NCBI GenBank assembly: GCA_900541355.1
Contig: UQJU01000007.1
Coordinates: 1-58,285 of the forward strand
DNA from: Candidatus Avelusimicrobium fimicolum
GTDB lineage: Bacteria; Elusimicrobiota; Elusimicrobia; Elusimicrobiales; Elusimicrobiaceae
Reading direction: 5' to 3'
DNA: 58,285 bases
The notes under the pieces are model-generated. The model did no database searches and had not been told where the DNA came from. It saw only the letters and a list, made by a program, of their open reading frames with translations. Within the stretch, counting starts at the first letter, position 1. The number at the start of each line of letters is the position of its first letter. The position numbers were made by a program, and so were the translations under genes. This document shows positions 49,940 through 58,285 of this stretch, in pieces.

Positions 49940-51019
49940 TTATTTGAAACTGGCCGTACCTAATTTTTGCTGCAAGTAGGTTTTCAAGCCGGACGGGTCG
50001 CCCGTGTGAGAAATGGCCTCTTGGTAACTTATTTGCTTGCGGATGTACAAATCTCCCAACGCCTGGTTCATTGTAATCATACCCATACCCACACTGGTCT
50101 GCATGGTGGAAATAATTTGCTCGGCTTTGCCGTCGCGGATTAAACTGCGCACGGCGGAGTTAGCAAGCAACACCTCGCACGCCATAGCGCGACCGCCCGT
50201 TAAAGTGGGGATCAACTGCTGGGATAAAATGGCCTCCAACACGAAGGACAACTGTGTGCGGATTTGGGTCTGTTGGTTGGCCGGGAACACGTCAATAATA
50301 CGGTTGATGGACTGTACAGCGTCGTTGGTGTGCAGTGTAGCAAACACCAAGTGCCCGGTTTCTGCCAAGGTAAGGCAGGCTTCCATCGTTTCGCGGTCGC
50401 GCAATTCGCCGACCAGAATAATATCCGGGTCCTGACGCAAAAAGTGCTTTAAGGCGTCTGCGAACGAAAGCGTATCAGCACCCACTTCACGCTGATTGAC
50501 GATACTGCGTTTATGCGGGTGCACGAATTCAATAGGGTCTTCTACCGTCATAATGTGGTTGCTTTCGTTCATATTCAGGTAGTTAATCATACTGGCCAAA
50601 GAAGTTGATTTACCGGATCCGGTGCAGCCCGTTACCAACACAAGCCCTTTGTTTAACTTCATAATGTTATACACCACGGGCGGTAAATTGAGTTGTTCAA
50701 ACGATTTAAATTCGTTAGGAATAGAACGCAAGGCGGCGGCCACACAGCCTTTTTGTTTATAGACGTTTACACGAAGACGGCCCAAGGATTTAAGACCGAT
50801 AGAGCAGTCCAACTCCAACTTGTCTTCAAACTGTTGGCGTTGTTCGTCGGTTAAAATGGAGTAAATGAGTGTCTGGGCGCTTTCTTTGGTCAAGGCTTCA
50901 AACGGTGTGGCATACAAGCGGCCCTGAATACGCAATACAGGCGGCACGCCAACCGTTAAGTGAATATCGGAAGCGTTTTTTGCTTTCATCATTTTAAATA
51001 AATCGTCCATCAATATCAT
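49940..51019 (-). CDS. pilT: Type IV pilus retraction ATPase PilT
   Basis: Hexameric ATPase that retracts type IV pili, needed for twitching or DNA uptake. 359 residues: an N-terminal PAS-like domain (1-100), Walker A GCTGSGKST (131-139), the Asp box TVEDPIEFVHPHKRSIVNQREVG, Walker B DIILVGELRDRETMEACL, a His box GHLVFATLHTNDA and the PilT-specific AVRSLIRDGKAEQI (AIRNLIRE motif). The ATG behind GAGAGGG is chosen. Third gene after gltX and a GYF-domain protein. Confidence 0.95.
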   Translation of the reverse strand: MILMDDLFKMMKAKNASDIHLTVGVPPVLRIQGRLYATPFEALTKESAQTLIYSILTDEQRQQFEDKLELDCSIGLKSLGRLRVNVYKQKGCVAAALRSIPNEFKSFEQLNLPPVVYNIMKLNKGLVLVTGCTGSGKSTSLASMINYLNMNESNHIMTVEDPIEFVHPHKRSIVNQREVGADTLSFADALKHFLRQDPDIILVGELRDRETMEACLTLAETGHLVFATLHTNDAVQSINRIIDVFPANQQTQIRTQLSFVLEAILSQQLIPTLTGGRAMACEVLLANSAVRSLIRDGKAEQIISTMQTSVGMGMITMNQALGDLYIRKQISYQEAISHTGDPSGLKTYLQQKLGTASFK

Positions 51020-51035
51020 ATTAGCCCTCTCGTCG

Positions 51036-52895
51036 TTATTGAATTTTGCCCAGCAAGTCCAGCGCCACATTGTTTAGCGCGCCGGTTAAAGTCCCTTTTG
51101 AAACGTCCGCTTGGAATACATATACAATGGGTTCCATACGGGTTTTGGTTAATCTGTATTTTACAATATATGCGTTTTTATGCAAAGGCTCTGCGGACCA
51201 TGCCCCTGTATATCCCTGGGAAAGTTTATCCCGGTATAAGTGGTCCAAATACGCGGCCACAGTACCCCGTCCGCCGGAAAGTGTATAGTTTTGCACGGCT
51301 GATAATGCCTTGTCCGAAGCGGAAACGGCTTGCGGTTTAACGGCAGGGGGCGGTGCGGGCGGTAAAATTTCATCATCCGTGGCGGGGATGGTTTTTTCTT
51401 CCGGCACCAGTTCGGTGGATACCGGGGTGTTTTGAGCGTCTTTATCTTGCCCGTCTGCCGGCATTGGGTTAAACATTAATAAAATGCCTATCGCCAAAAG
51501 TGCCACCAATACCGCTAAGGCCGCCATTGCTTTTTTGTTGTTGCGGTTGTGAGCAATACGCTCATTTTGTGTATCGGTTAAAAACTGTTGAATTTCGGGC
51601 GTGGGTTTTAGCCTTGGGCGCACTTGATTAACTGTCGGCATTACGGGCACACTTTTAATCGGTTCTTGAATTTCGGGCGTAGCCTTTACCTTTAAGGCCC
51701 CTACCAAAATGTCCTCTACTGGCTCGTTGTCCTGTTGGGCTAATTCCTGCACCTCGGCCCCTTGTGTGGCGGGTTCATCTCCGGGTGTGGCAAGAACAAC
51801 CGTAGTTTCCGGGTCAGATGCTGCTTTTATTTCCTGCGGAGCCGGCTCGGCCTGTTCGGGTTGGTCCGCAGGCGGATTAACAGGCTCTTTGGGTGTTTCA
51901 AATTCGTTTTGCAAAGGCGTATCCGTGGCCGGGGCGGATTCGTCCATAACCGGTGCGGCAATATCTGCCGAGGGAACTTCTTGCTCAGCCGGGAGCACAG
52001 GTTCCGGGCCTTGCGGCATAGGCGGCAACTCGCTTTCCGGCTGATCCACTACGGGTAAGGTGAAAGTTGTCGCGGCTTTGGATTCAGTCTCCGTCGGCTC
52101 GGGGGTAAGTCCCGGGTGTTCCGGCCCGGGTTCTGTTGGCTTAGATTCCGCTTGCGCGGGTTCGGATTTAGCCACTTCTGCGGGCTTTTCCTCCGGTGTA
52201 TCTTGTCCGGCGGACGAGTCTGATAAAATTTGTGTTTTCGCCCCGTGAACGGTTAGTTCCATTTCCTCTTCCGGCTCGGCGGACATGGGGATAGAAGCGG
52301 GTTCCGCTTTGTTTTCCTCTTGCGGAGCAATTTGCTTTGCAACGGCGGGGGCCACAGGCTCAGGCTTGGCTTGCGGTTCTTCGTCCGGCTCCTCTGTAAA
52401 TTCGTCAAAGGGGTCTTGATCTACTATCTTGTCTGCGGGAGGAGTAGTTTTATTTAATTGTTTGGCTAGTGTCCGGGCCAAGTTCATATCCGAATTTTCA
52501 TTTGGGTCCGGGATGCCTAAAATGTTGCCCAAGTCGCCCCCCTGCATATTGTTGAAATAATCTTCAATCGGCCCGGGTTTGGCCGGTTTTTGGGGGATTT
52601 TAAGCGAAGACGGCGGCTCTGTGGCCGGTTCTTGCGCGCCTGCCAGCGGGGAACGCTCTTTTAAAAGAGTGTCCATTTCCTTATCAAAAGTGTCAGTATC
52701 TAATTCTTCTTCTTCGGCGGGTGCAGGCTCGGCGGACAGTTCTTCAAAGGCAGAGGCCATTTTCCAACTGTCTTCCTGGTCGCTGTTGTTTTCGGGGCAG
52801 ACCAAACTGGTGGGGGCGAAGCCGGGCCGCGCCGCAAGTTCCTGCGGCGTAAACGGCCCGACTACATCACTTCCGTCAAAAAGCCAATATTTCAC
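51036..52895 (-). CDS. GYF_2-domain membrane protein with long disordered linker
   Basis: A 619-residue protein. An N-terminal GYF_2-like domain (1-50: KYWLFDGSDVVGPFTPQELA, the W/Y-x-GPF pattern) precedes a low-complexity Pro/Glu/Ala/Thr linker of about 400 residues, one membrane helix (about 460-485: MAALAVLVALLAIGILLMF) and a C-terminal domain of about 100 residues (LSAVQNYTLSGGRGTVAAYL...). The GYF part would be cytoplasmic and the end periplasmic. It sits between gltX and pilT, so it may tie PilT or another cytoplasmic partner to the envelope (inference). No named family. Confidence 0.7.
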   Translation of the reverse strand: MKYWLFDGSDVVGPFTPQELAARPGFAPTSLVCPENNSDQEDSWKMASAFEELSAEPAPAEEEELDTDTFDKEMDTLLKERSPLAGAQEPATEPPSSLKIPQKPAKPGPIEDYFNNMQGGDLGNILGIPDPNENSDMNLARTLAKQLNKTTPPADKIVDQDPFDEFTEEPDEEPQAKPEPVAPAVAKQIAPQEENKAEPASIPMSAEPEEEMELTVHGAKTQILSDSSAGQDTPEEKPAEVAKSEPAQAESKPTEPGPEHPGLTPEPTETESKAATTFTLPVVDQPESELPPMPQGPEPVLPAEQEVPSADIAAPVMDESAPATDTPLQNEFETPKEPVNPPADQPEQAEPAPQEIKAASDPETTVVLATPGDEPATQGAEVQELAQQDNEPVEDILVGALKVKATPEIQEPIKSVPVMPTVNQVRPRLKPTPEIQQFLTDTQNERIAHNRNNKKAMAALAVLVALLAIGILLMFNPMPADGQDKDAQNTPVSTELVPEEKTIPATDDEILPPAPPPAVKPQAVSASDKALSAVQNYTLSGGRGTVAAYLDHLYRDKLSQGYTGAWSAEPLHKNAYIVKYRLTKTRMEPIVYVFQADVSKGTLTGALNNVALDLLGKIQ

Positions 52896-52923
52896 GGCTC
52901 TCCCTGCCCCCTGGGGCGCGTTG

Positions 52924-54387
52924 CTATTTGCAGAATTTCAGCGCGTTAGTAAGGCGCGCGAGGACTTTTTCCTTTCCCATATATTCCAACATTTTGAACA
53001 AGGTCGGTCCGTGCGTGCGGCCGGAAACGGCTACGCGCACCGGGTGGAAGATTTGGCCGGCCTTCATACCGTTGGCCTTGGCATAAGTGCGTGCGGCTGT
53101 TTCTAAGTTGGCTTCGGTGAAGTCAGTTAAATCGCCATACACTTTGATAATGCCTTCCAACACTTGTTTGGCTTCGGGCTTGGCAAATACTTTGTCCAAG
53201 GCTTCCTGTTCAAATACGGGCTCTTCAAAGAAGAAGCGGATTAAATCCGGAATTTCGGTTAAAAGTTTATACTTTTCCTGTTCCAAACCGATAATGCCTT
53301 CCAGTTTGGCACGGTCCGTACCGGACACGTTAATACCCGCTTTTTCAATAAACGGCATAGCCAAGTCGGTCAAGCGGTTAAGCGGCGTAGCGCGGATATA
53401 TTCCCCGTTCATCCAGTTCAATTTTTCCGGATCCATTACGGCCGGGCTGGGCTGGCAGCCGGAGATATCAAATTTTTCTTCCAGTTCGCCGGGTTTAAAG
53501 AGTTGCTGGGAATCGGGTGTAGCCCAACCGAGCAAGGCCAAGTAGTTTTTAAGTGCTTCGGGTAAGTAACCCATATTGCGAAATTCCACTACGTTGGTCG
53601 CGCCGTGGCGTTTGGAAAGTTTTTTGCCGTCCGGTCCGTGAATCATAGACAGGTGGGCAAAAATCGGTTCCTTCCAGCCCAACGCGTGATAAATTTGAAT
53701 TTGCGCCGGGGTGTTGGAAATGTGGTCATCCCCGCGGATGACGTGCGTCATACGCATTAAGTGGTCATCTACCACTACGGCAAAGTTGTAAGTGGGATAA
53801 CCGCTCGTTTTTTGGATGACGAGGTCGTACAAATCCTTGCTGGCGAATTTAACGTGTCCGCGAATCATATCGTCCCACTCCACATCGCCTTCCTGCGGCA
53901 TACGGAAACGGATAACGTATTTGCGGCCTTGGGCTTCCAACTCTTTTTGTTGGGCTTCCGTCAGGTGGCTGCACTTGCCGCTGTATTTGGGCGGGCGGTG
54001 TTCAGCCAAGCATTTTTGGCGGTTTTCTTCCAGTTCTTCCTCGGTGCAATAGCATTTATAGGCTTTGCCTTCGGCTAACAGTTGGTCAATATATTTTTTG
54101 TAAATGCCCATATCGGCACGTTGGGCCTGGTAGTACGGGAAGTCCGGCCCTTTGTTGGTGCCGTCGGGCATTGGGCCTTCGTCCCAGTTCAAATTCATCC
54201 ATTGCATACCTTCAAAGATAGCATCAGTAGAGGCCTGCGTGGAACGTTCCTCGTCGGTATCTTCAATGCGGAGTAAAAAAGTGCCTTTGTTTTTTTTAGC
54301 GAAAAGGTAGTTGAAAAGCGCCGTGCGCACGCCGCCGATGTGTAAGAAACCAGTCGGGGACGGGGCAAATCTAACTCTTACGGTCAT
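52924..54387 (-). CDS. gltX: Glutamyl-tRNA synthetase
   Basis: 487-residue class I aminoacyl-tRNA synthetase. RFAPSPTGFLHIGGVRTALFN contains the HIGH motif (HIGG, 16-19), KKLSKRHG is the KMSKS equivalent, and CYCTEEELEENRQKCLAEHRPP is the insertion with Cys residues typical of bacterial GltX. Whether it is discriminating or also charges tRNA-Gln is unclear. First gene of gltX-GYF-pilT; AGAGGA is the likely SD. Confidence 0.97.
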   Translation of the reverse strand: MTVRVRFAPSPTGFLHIGGVRTALFNYLFAKKNKGTFLLRIEDTDEERSTQASTDAIFEGMQWMNLNWDEGPMPDGTNKGPDFPYYQAQRADMGIYKKYIDQLLAEGKAYKCYCTEEELEENRQKCLAEHRPPKYSGKCSHLTEAQQKELEAQGRKYVIRFRMPQEGDVEWDDMIRGHVKFASKDLYDLVIQKTSGYPTYNFAVVVDDHLMRMTHVIRGDDHISNTPAQIQIYHALGWKEPIFAHLSMIHGPDGKKLSKRHGATNVVEFRNMGYLPEALKNYLALLGWATPDSQQLFKPGELEEKFDISGCQPSPAVMDPEKLNWMNGEYIRATPLNRLTDLAMPFIEKAGINVSGTDRAKLEGIIGLEQEKYKLLTEIPDLIRFFFEEPVFEQEALDKVFAKPEAKQVLEGIIKVYGDLTDFTEANLETAARTYAKANGMKAGQIFHPVRVAVSGRTHGPTLFKMLEYMGKEKVLARLTNALKFCK

Positions 54388-54496
54388 AGTGTTGTTAAGT
54401 CCTCTTTTAAATATGATACGTATATAGGTATATTATACTTATTATGGAAAATTTTTTAAAATATAAAAAACAGTTTTTTAGAAAAAGGAGAGGTTT

Positions 54497-55576
54497 GTGG
54501 GTGCATTTTTTGTGGTGGCTGCGGTGATTATGTGGCTGATGCAGGTAACGGTTGGGGCTTGGTTGTTTGTATCTTTCCCGCAGTTAGGGTGGAAATATCC
54601 GGTTGCGTGGGTTCCCTTACTTTTGACAATACTAATGTTTGCGGGGTTGGGGTACACGCGCACGCATTGGGGCGTGTGGGAAAGTTGGCTTTATTATTTT
54701 TCTTACGCGTGGATGGGACTGGTGTTTTTGGGGTTTTGTGTTTGTGCCGGTTTTGCTATCTTGCATTGGATTTTAAACCTGTGTCATTTTAATTGCCGTG
54801 CGTGTCTGGGCATTTTGAGCGTGGCAACAATGTGTACCGTGTTTGGTATGGCCATTTATGGGGGAGTTTCTGCTCCGCGCTTAAAACGTATTTCTGTAAC
54901 GGTGCCCGGTGCGCCCAAAATGAAAATTGCGCTTTTGTCCGATTCTCACTTGGGAATGGGGGTATCGTATAAGCGGTTTGACAAAGTGATGAGCCGTATT
55001 GAAGCCGAAAAGCCGGATTCCTTGCTGGTATTGGGAGATGTATTTGAATACGGGCCGGAGCGCGAGAAGTATGCTGCCCGCATTAAAAATTTACTTACTG
55101 CGCAGGGCACTTATGGAGTGTTTGGCAACCACGAGTATTATGTCGGGTACGAAAATTCCAAAGAATTTTTTAAAGAATCGGGCATTACTCTTTTGGAAAA
55201 TGGTCTGGCCCAAATGCCAAACGGCGTGCAAGTGGCGGGAATTAAAGATGCCAAAACCGTGCATATGACCCCCCAAGAGGCCGAAGCGGTGCTTGCAAAA
55301 GCGGACAGGCAAAAACCGCTTATCTTTTTAAGCCACACGCCCGTATTTGCCGAAGAAGCCGCCCGGCACGGTGCCGCCCTGATGTTCAGCGGGCACACGC
55401 ACAACGGGCAGATTTTCCCTTTTAAATATTTGGTACGCCTTCAATTTCCGCGCGTTTACGGATTGTTTGAAGTGGAACAAATGAAATTTTACATTACGTC
55501 GGGTATGTTTTACTGGGGCGTTCCTTTGCGTTTTTTGGCCCCGGCGGAAATCCCGGTAGTAGAGGTTAATTACTAA
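54497..55576 (+). CDS. Membrane calcineurin-like metallophosphoesterase
   Basis: 359 residues starting at GTG behind GGAGAGG. Four membrane helices (about 2-22, 30-55, 70-97, 100-120) precede a phosphoesterase domain: DSHLG (D-x-H), LVLGDVFEYG (GD), VFGNHEYYVG (GNHE), FLSHTP and FSGHTHNGQ, so the binuclear metal site is complete. It resembles YaeI/UDP-2,3-diacylglucosamine hydrolase-like phosphodiesterases with an N-terminal anchor. It overlaps nagZ by one base, suggesting an envelope-related substrate. Confidence 0.88.
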   Translation: MGAFFVVAAVIMWLMQVTVGAWLFVSFPQLGWKYPVAWVPLLLTILMFAGLGYTRTHWGVWESWLYYFSYAWMGLVFLGFCVCAGFAILHWILNLCHFNCRACLGILSVATMCTVFGMAIYGGVSAPRLKRISVTVPGAPKMKIALLSDSHLGMGVSYKRFDKVMSRIEAEKPDSLLVLGDVFEYGPEREKYAARIKNLLTAQGTYGVFGNHEYYVGYENSKEFFKESGITLLENGLAQMPNGVQVAGIKDAKTVHMTPQEAEAVLAKADRQKPLIFLSHTPVFAEEAARHGAALMFSGHTHNGQIFPFKYLVRLQFPRVYGLFEVEQMKFYITSGMFYWGVPLRFLAPAEIPVVEVNY

Positions 55577-57207
55577 TGAAAAAACTCCTGTTGGCCGTCT
55601 GTCTTATGTGTGCCTTGCCGCTGGCGGCGCAGACGCGTTTTGAAGATTTGTCCCCGGAGGAACAACTGGGGCAGACCCTGGTGGTGTTTGTAGATGTGGA
55701 CAGCGCGGAATTGGTCCGCCCGGCGATAGAGCAGGGAAAAATCGGCGGTGTGCTTATCCAATGGGGGAATTATTCTTTGGCAGAAACAAAAAAATTAGTG
55801 GATAAACTGCAAACTTGGGCCGCCAACAGTCCGCATAAAATTCCGCTGTTTATTTCCATTGATTACGAGGGCGGCACAGTCTATACGCCTATTACGCTGG
55901 GTTTTGACTATTTGCCTACCAATATGATGCTTTCTGCCGCACGCGACGAAGAAGGAGCCGCCACAATCGCCTATTTGGCCGGGTTGGAATTGCGCCGCGC
56001 GGGGGTGCATATTAATTTTTCCCCGGTTCTGGACGTAAACAGTAACCCGCATAACCCCATTATCGGGGTGCGTTCTTTCGGTTCGGACCCGGCGAGCGTA
56101 ACCCGTATGGGCGGTGCGCTGATTAACGGATTTAAGGCGGCGGATATTGTCAGCGTAGTGAAACATTTTCCGGGCCACGGGGACACCTCCGCCGATTCCC
56201 ATTATGATGTCCCGGTCGTGCGGGCCAGTTATTCCCAACTGCAAAAAATCCATTTGGCTCCCTTTGAGGCTGCCGTTAAACAAGGCGTGCCGGGCGTGAT
56301 GACAGGGCATATTTTATATCCGGCCTTGGACAATAAAAACGTGGCTACCTTTTCGCGCCCGATTTTGCAAGATTTATTACGCGGCACAATGGGTTTTAAA
56401 GGCCTAATTGTTACCGATAGTTTGGATATGAAGAGCGCCACCTCCTATTGTACTATTCCCGGCTGCGCGGTGCGCGCGCTGGAAAGCGGGGCGGATATGA
56501 TTTTACTGGGGCGGTATGTAAAACCCGTGTCGGTATTTTCGCAAGTGTGGCGTGAGGTGCAAGCCAAGCATTTGGAAGCGGCGGTGGAGGATGCCGCCCG
56601 CAAGGTATTTGATTTAAAAAAACAAATGGGTCTATTGGATAATTCCCGTGCAGTTCCGGCCCCTATTGAAGAAGCCTACCATATGGCACTAGCCAAAATC
56701 AGCGCGGAATCGGTAACGTTGGTCCGGGACAGAAAAAAACTGCTTCCGTTTAAACCGGCCGCCAATAAAAAGCCGACAGTGTGCGCGGTCTTTTTCGCCC
56801 CGGCGCGCTTTGCGGACCAATTGATGAGTTTTTCTAAACCGTTTTTGCAAAAGGGGTGGACGATACGCAGTTACAACGCGGCATTGACCCCGCGCAAGAA
56901 AGACAGCCAGCGTGCCGCCGCTTGTGCAAAGGGCGCCGATTTGCTGATTGTAACCAGTTTACAATGGGCCGATAAAACCAATATCAACCAAAAAAACGCT
57001 ATTAACGGCCTGATAGGGGAAAACCCGAACACGGTATTTATCTCTACAATGAGCCCATACGATATAAAAAATTACCCGGAGGCAGATGTGGTGTTGGCTA
57101 CCTACGGGTTAAATAAATATGTATTGCAAACGGCGGCAGACATTATTTTGGGCAACCAATCTGCTCACGGCGTATTGCCTGTGGATCTGCCGGATGTGCA
57201 GAATTAA
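55576..57207 (+). CDS. nagZ: Secreted glycoside hydrolase family 3 (NagZ-like) beta-N-acetylglucosaminidase
   Basis: 543 residues. Signal peptide MKKLLLAVCLMCALPLAAQ, GH3 TIM barrel (30-360) and a C-terminal alpha/beta domain (375-540), as in the two-domain Bacillus NagZ rather than the short cytoplasmic E. coli enzyme. The catalytic His-Asp dyad is in VKHFPGHGDTSADSH and the nucleophile Asp in IVTDSLDMKS. It probably releases GlcNAc from peptidoglycan fragments or other N-acetylhexosamines in the periplasm. ATG overlaps the preceding stop (TAATG). Confidence 0.9.
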   Translation: MKKLLLAVCLMCALPLAAQTRFEDLSPEEQLGQTLVVFVDVDSAELVRPAIEQGKIGGVLIQWGNYSLAETKKLVDKLQTWAANSPHKIPLFISIDYEGGTVYTPITLGFDYLPTNMMLSAARDEEGAATIAYLAGLELRRAGVHINFSPVLDVNSNPHNPIIGVRSFGSDPASVTRMGGALINGFKAADIVSVVKHFPGHGDTSADSHYDVPVVRASYSQLQKIHLAPFEAAVKQGVPGVMTGHILYPALDNKNVATFSRPILQDLLRGTMGFKGLIVTDSLDMKSATSYCTIPGCAVRALESGADMILLGRYVKPVSVFSQVWREVQAKHLEAAVEDAARKVFDLKKQMGLLDNSRAVPAPIEEAYHMALAKISAESVTLVRDRKKLLPFKPAANKKPTVCAVFFAPARFADQLMSFSKPFLQKGWTIRSYNAALTPRKKDSQRAAACAKGADLLIVTSLQWADKTNINQKNAINGLIGENPNTVFISTMSPYDIKNYPEADVVLATYGLNKYVLQTAADIILGNQSAHGVLPVDLPDVQN

Positions 57208-57857
57208 GATTTCTTTTCTTGCCGCTTGGCATTGATAAATTCATATACCGCCGGCAAAAGTGAAAGGATAATAATCGCTACAATCACATAGTGAAAGTGA
57301 TTTTGCACGACGGGTAAATCCGCAAAAAAATAGCCGCCCAACGTAAAGAGCAGTACCCACAGCGCCGCGCCGATTACATTATACGAAGCAAAATGGAAAT
57401 ATGTCATCTTGCCAATTCCCGCTACAAACGGGGCAAAAGTGCGGATAATGGGGATAAAGCGCGCCAAAATAATGGTTTTTCCGCCATATTTTTCATAAAA
57501 AGCGTGTGCTTTATTTAAATGGTCTTTATTCAAAAGGATACTGTCTTTTTTGGTAAACACCTTTGGTCCTAGCCATTTGCCAATTTCGTAATTGCAAAAA
57601 TCGCCCAATACCGCCGCCGCAAAGATGACGGGTATCAACCAAGGCAAATTAATTGCGCTGCCGTGCGTAGCCGCCAAGGCCCCGCAGGCAAACAGCAGGG
57701 AATCGCCCGGCAAAAAGGGGGTAACCACAAGGCCCGTTTCGCAAAAAACGACTGCAAAAATAACAATATAGAGCCAAATTCCCATCCAGGCGGCCCAAGC
57801 GTTCAAGTGCACATCCAAGTGCAAAAAAATATCCACTACTTGTGATAATAGTTCCAT
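57204..57857 (-). CDS. DedA-family membrane protein
   Basis: A 217-residue inner-membrane protein of the VTT/DedA family, implicated in phospholipid or undecaprenyl-phosphate flipping and membrane homeostasis (family knowledge). Motifs: ETGLVVTPFLPGDSLLFACGA (E-T-G...PFLPGD), GDFCNYEIGKWLG and FARFIPIIRTFAPFVAGIGKM (here ILARFIPIIRT). Its stop TAA is formed by the same TTAA as the nagZ stop on the other strand. A TACAAT lies six bases before the ATG with no SD (leaderless). Confidence 0.93.
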   Translation of the reverse strand: MELLSQVVDIFLHLDVHLNAWAAWMGIWLYIVIFAVVFCETGLVVTPFLPGDSLLFACGALAATHGSAINLPWLIPVIFAAAVLGDFCNYEIGKWLGPKVFTKKDSILLNKDHLNKAHAFYEKYGGKTIILARFIPIIRTFAPFVAGIGKMTYFHFASYNVIGAALWVLLFTLGGYFFADLPVVQNHFHYVIVAIIILSLLPAVYEFINAKRQEKKS

Positions 57858-57863
57858 ATATAA

Positions 57864-57869
57864 ATTGTA
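57864..57869 (-). promoter_or_regulatory. -10 box for leaderless dedA
   Basis: TACAAT on the minus strand ends six bases before the dedA ATG at 57857; no consensus -35 in the A/T-rich upstream. Confidence 0.5.
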
Positions 57870-57915
57870 GCAAAAAATGTTTTTTAAAAAATTATCCCCG
57901 CTCGGGTAATGAATA

Positions 57916-57955
57916 TGATATAATTTTTATACTTACCTACCGGTAAGTATAAAAA
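57916..57955 (+). promoter_or_regulatory. Extended -10 promoter with overlapping TetR-type operator
   Basis: TGATATAAT (57916-57924) is an extended -10. It is followed by a perfect 14-bp inverted repeat, TTTTTATACTTACC (57924-57937) and GGTAAGTATAAAAA (57942-57955), around a four-base centre. The predicted transcription start lies inside it, so binding would block the promoter. Core ACTTACC/GGTAAGT is typical of TetR-family operators (family knowledge). Confidence 0.65.
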
Positions 57956-57970
57956 TACGGAGAGGAAAAA

Positions 57971-58285
57971 ATGAAAAAATTTCTAGTTGTTGCCGTTTTT
58001 CTTTTAGGACTGGCGTTTAATGCACAAGCCCGTGCCTATCAAACGGGAGATGTTTTATTGGGAGCGGCTTTTGTGGCTTCCCCATTAGAGTTAGGGACCG
58101 ATTGGGGCGAGGTAAATGTGGACGACCAAACGGATAATATTTCGCACGATGCTAAGTTAGGTCATCCGGGCCTTGGAGGGGAAATTTCCGCCTTGTATTT
58201 TGTGCATCCGCGTGTGGCCTTGGGCGTATTGGCTGAAGACCAAAATTTTGATACGGACCTTTCCAGCGGCTGGCAAATTAACACC
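57971..58285 (+). CDS. Secreted outer-membrane-like protein, 5' part
   Basis: Open reading frame of 105 codons running off the right edge. Strong SD (GGAGAGGAAAAA). Signal peptide MKKFLVVAVFLLGLAFNAQARA is followed by YQTGDVLLGAAFVASPLELG, an acidic stretch and GLGGEISALYFVHPRVALGVLAE, alternating strands like a small OmpA/OmpW-type barrel. The palindromic operator upstream suggests inducible expression. Family not identified; the C-terminus is not visible. Confidence 0.7.
   Translation, partial: MKKFLVVAVFLLGLAFNAQARAYQTGDVLLGAAFVASPLELGTDWGEVNVDDQTDNISHDAKLGHPGLGGEISALYFVHPRVALGVLAEDQNFDTDLSSGWQINT

Overview
The window reads as ordinary chromosome of a Gram-negative, fermentative bacterium. 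Outer-membrane export is shown by LptF and LptG, a TolC-type channel, small beta-barrel proteins and a giant SprA-like barrel. PssA and Psd make phosphatidylethanolamine, Buk and Ptb form an acyl-phosphate fermentation branch, and no respiratory genes are present. The pilin-like protein with a GFTLIELL start, the PilT ATPase and the overall gene style suggest Elusimicrobiota (Elusimicrobium-like, gut-associated), but that placement is inference. About 53 protein genes, tRNA-Asp(GTC), tRNA-Leu(TAA) and a tmRNA are supported. I see no rRNA, CRISPR array, transposase or prophage.

Layout. 0-3.2 kb: marR-tolC with an operator, then a small recombinase-tail protein, a PD-(D/E)XK-like protein and tRNA-Asp. 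3.2-12.4 kb: murB, a barrel protein, pgm, crcB, a receiver-GGDEF protein, a cation antiporter, pgeF-murI and a membrane Ser/Thr kinase with a TPR ectodomain. 12.4-20 kb: nucleoside phosphorylase, AGCS symporter, corA, psd-pssA, tRNA-Leu, a NYN-domain RNase, tmRNA, a second hexose-phosphate mutase and a lone receiver. 20-24.7 kb: an AT-rich EptA-like membrane phosphotransferase behind a strikingly structured leader RNA, then lptF-lptG. 24.8-32.2 kb: a secreted trypsin-like protease, the 1791-residue SprA-like barrel and comF. 32.2-39.5 kb: two paired small membrane proteins, cyuA-like, radC, then lpdA-trmJ and buk-ptb. 39.5-43.6 kb: an operon of an M23 peptidase, two tandem P-loop ATPases and a SEC-C protein, followed by a cluster of palindromic repeats that runs into the 5' end of a pilin gene. 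43.6-58.3 kb: a TPR protein and yajQ, a nucleoside MFS permease, rpsT, a short uvrC, a secreted unknown, gltX-GYF protein-pilT, a metallophosphoesterase with secreted nagZ, dedA, and the 5' end of another envelope protein behind a perfect palindromic operator.

How it works together. Envelope building dominates (peptidoglycan precursors and recycling, LPS export, phospholipids, fluoride and cation transport), with a natural-transformation or pilus theme (PilT, pilin, ComF, RadC).

Three observations stand out. First, a minus-strand RNA at about 22230-22487 has two well-formed, mutually exclusive folds ahead of the EptA-like gene. Second, a MITE-like palindrome cluster appears to have been inserted between the start codon and the mature part of a prepilin, giving a leader of about 83 residues. 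Third, at least ten genes have a -10 box ending exactly six bases before the start codon and no Shine-Dalgarno sequence, which predicts leaderless mRNAs.
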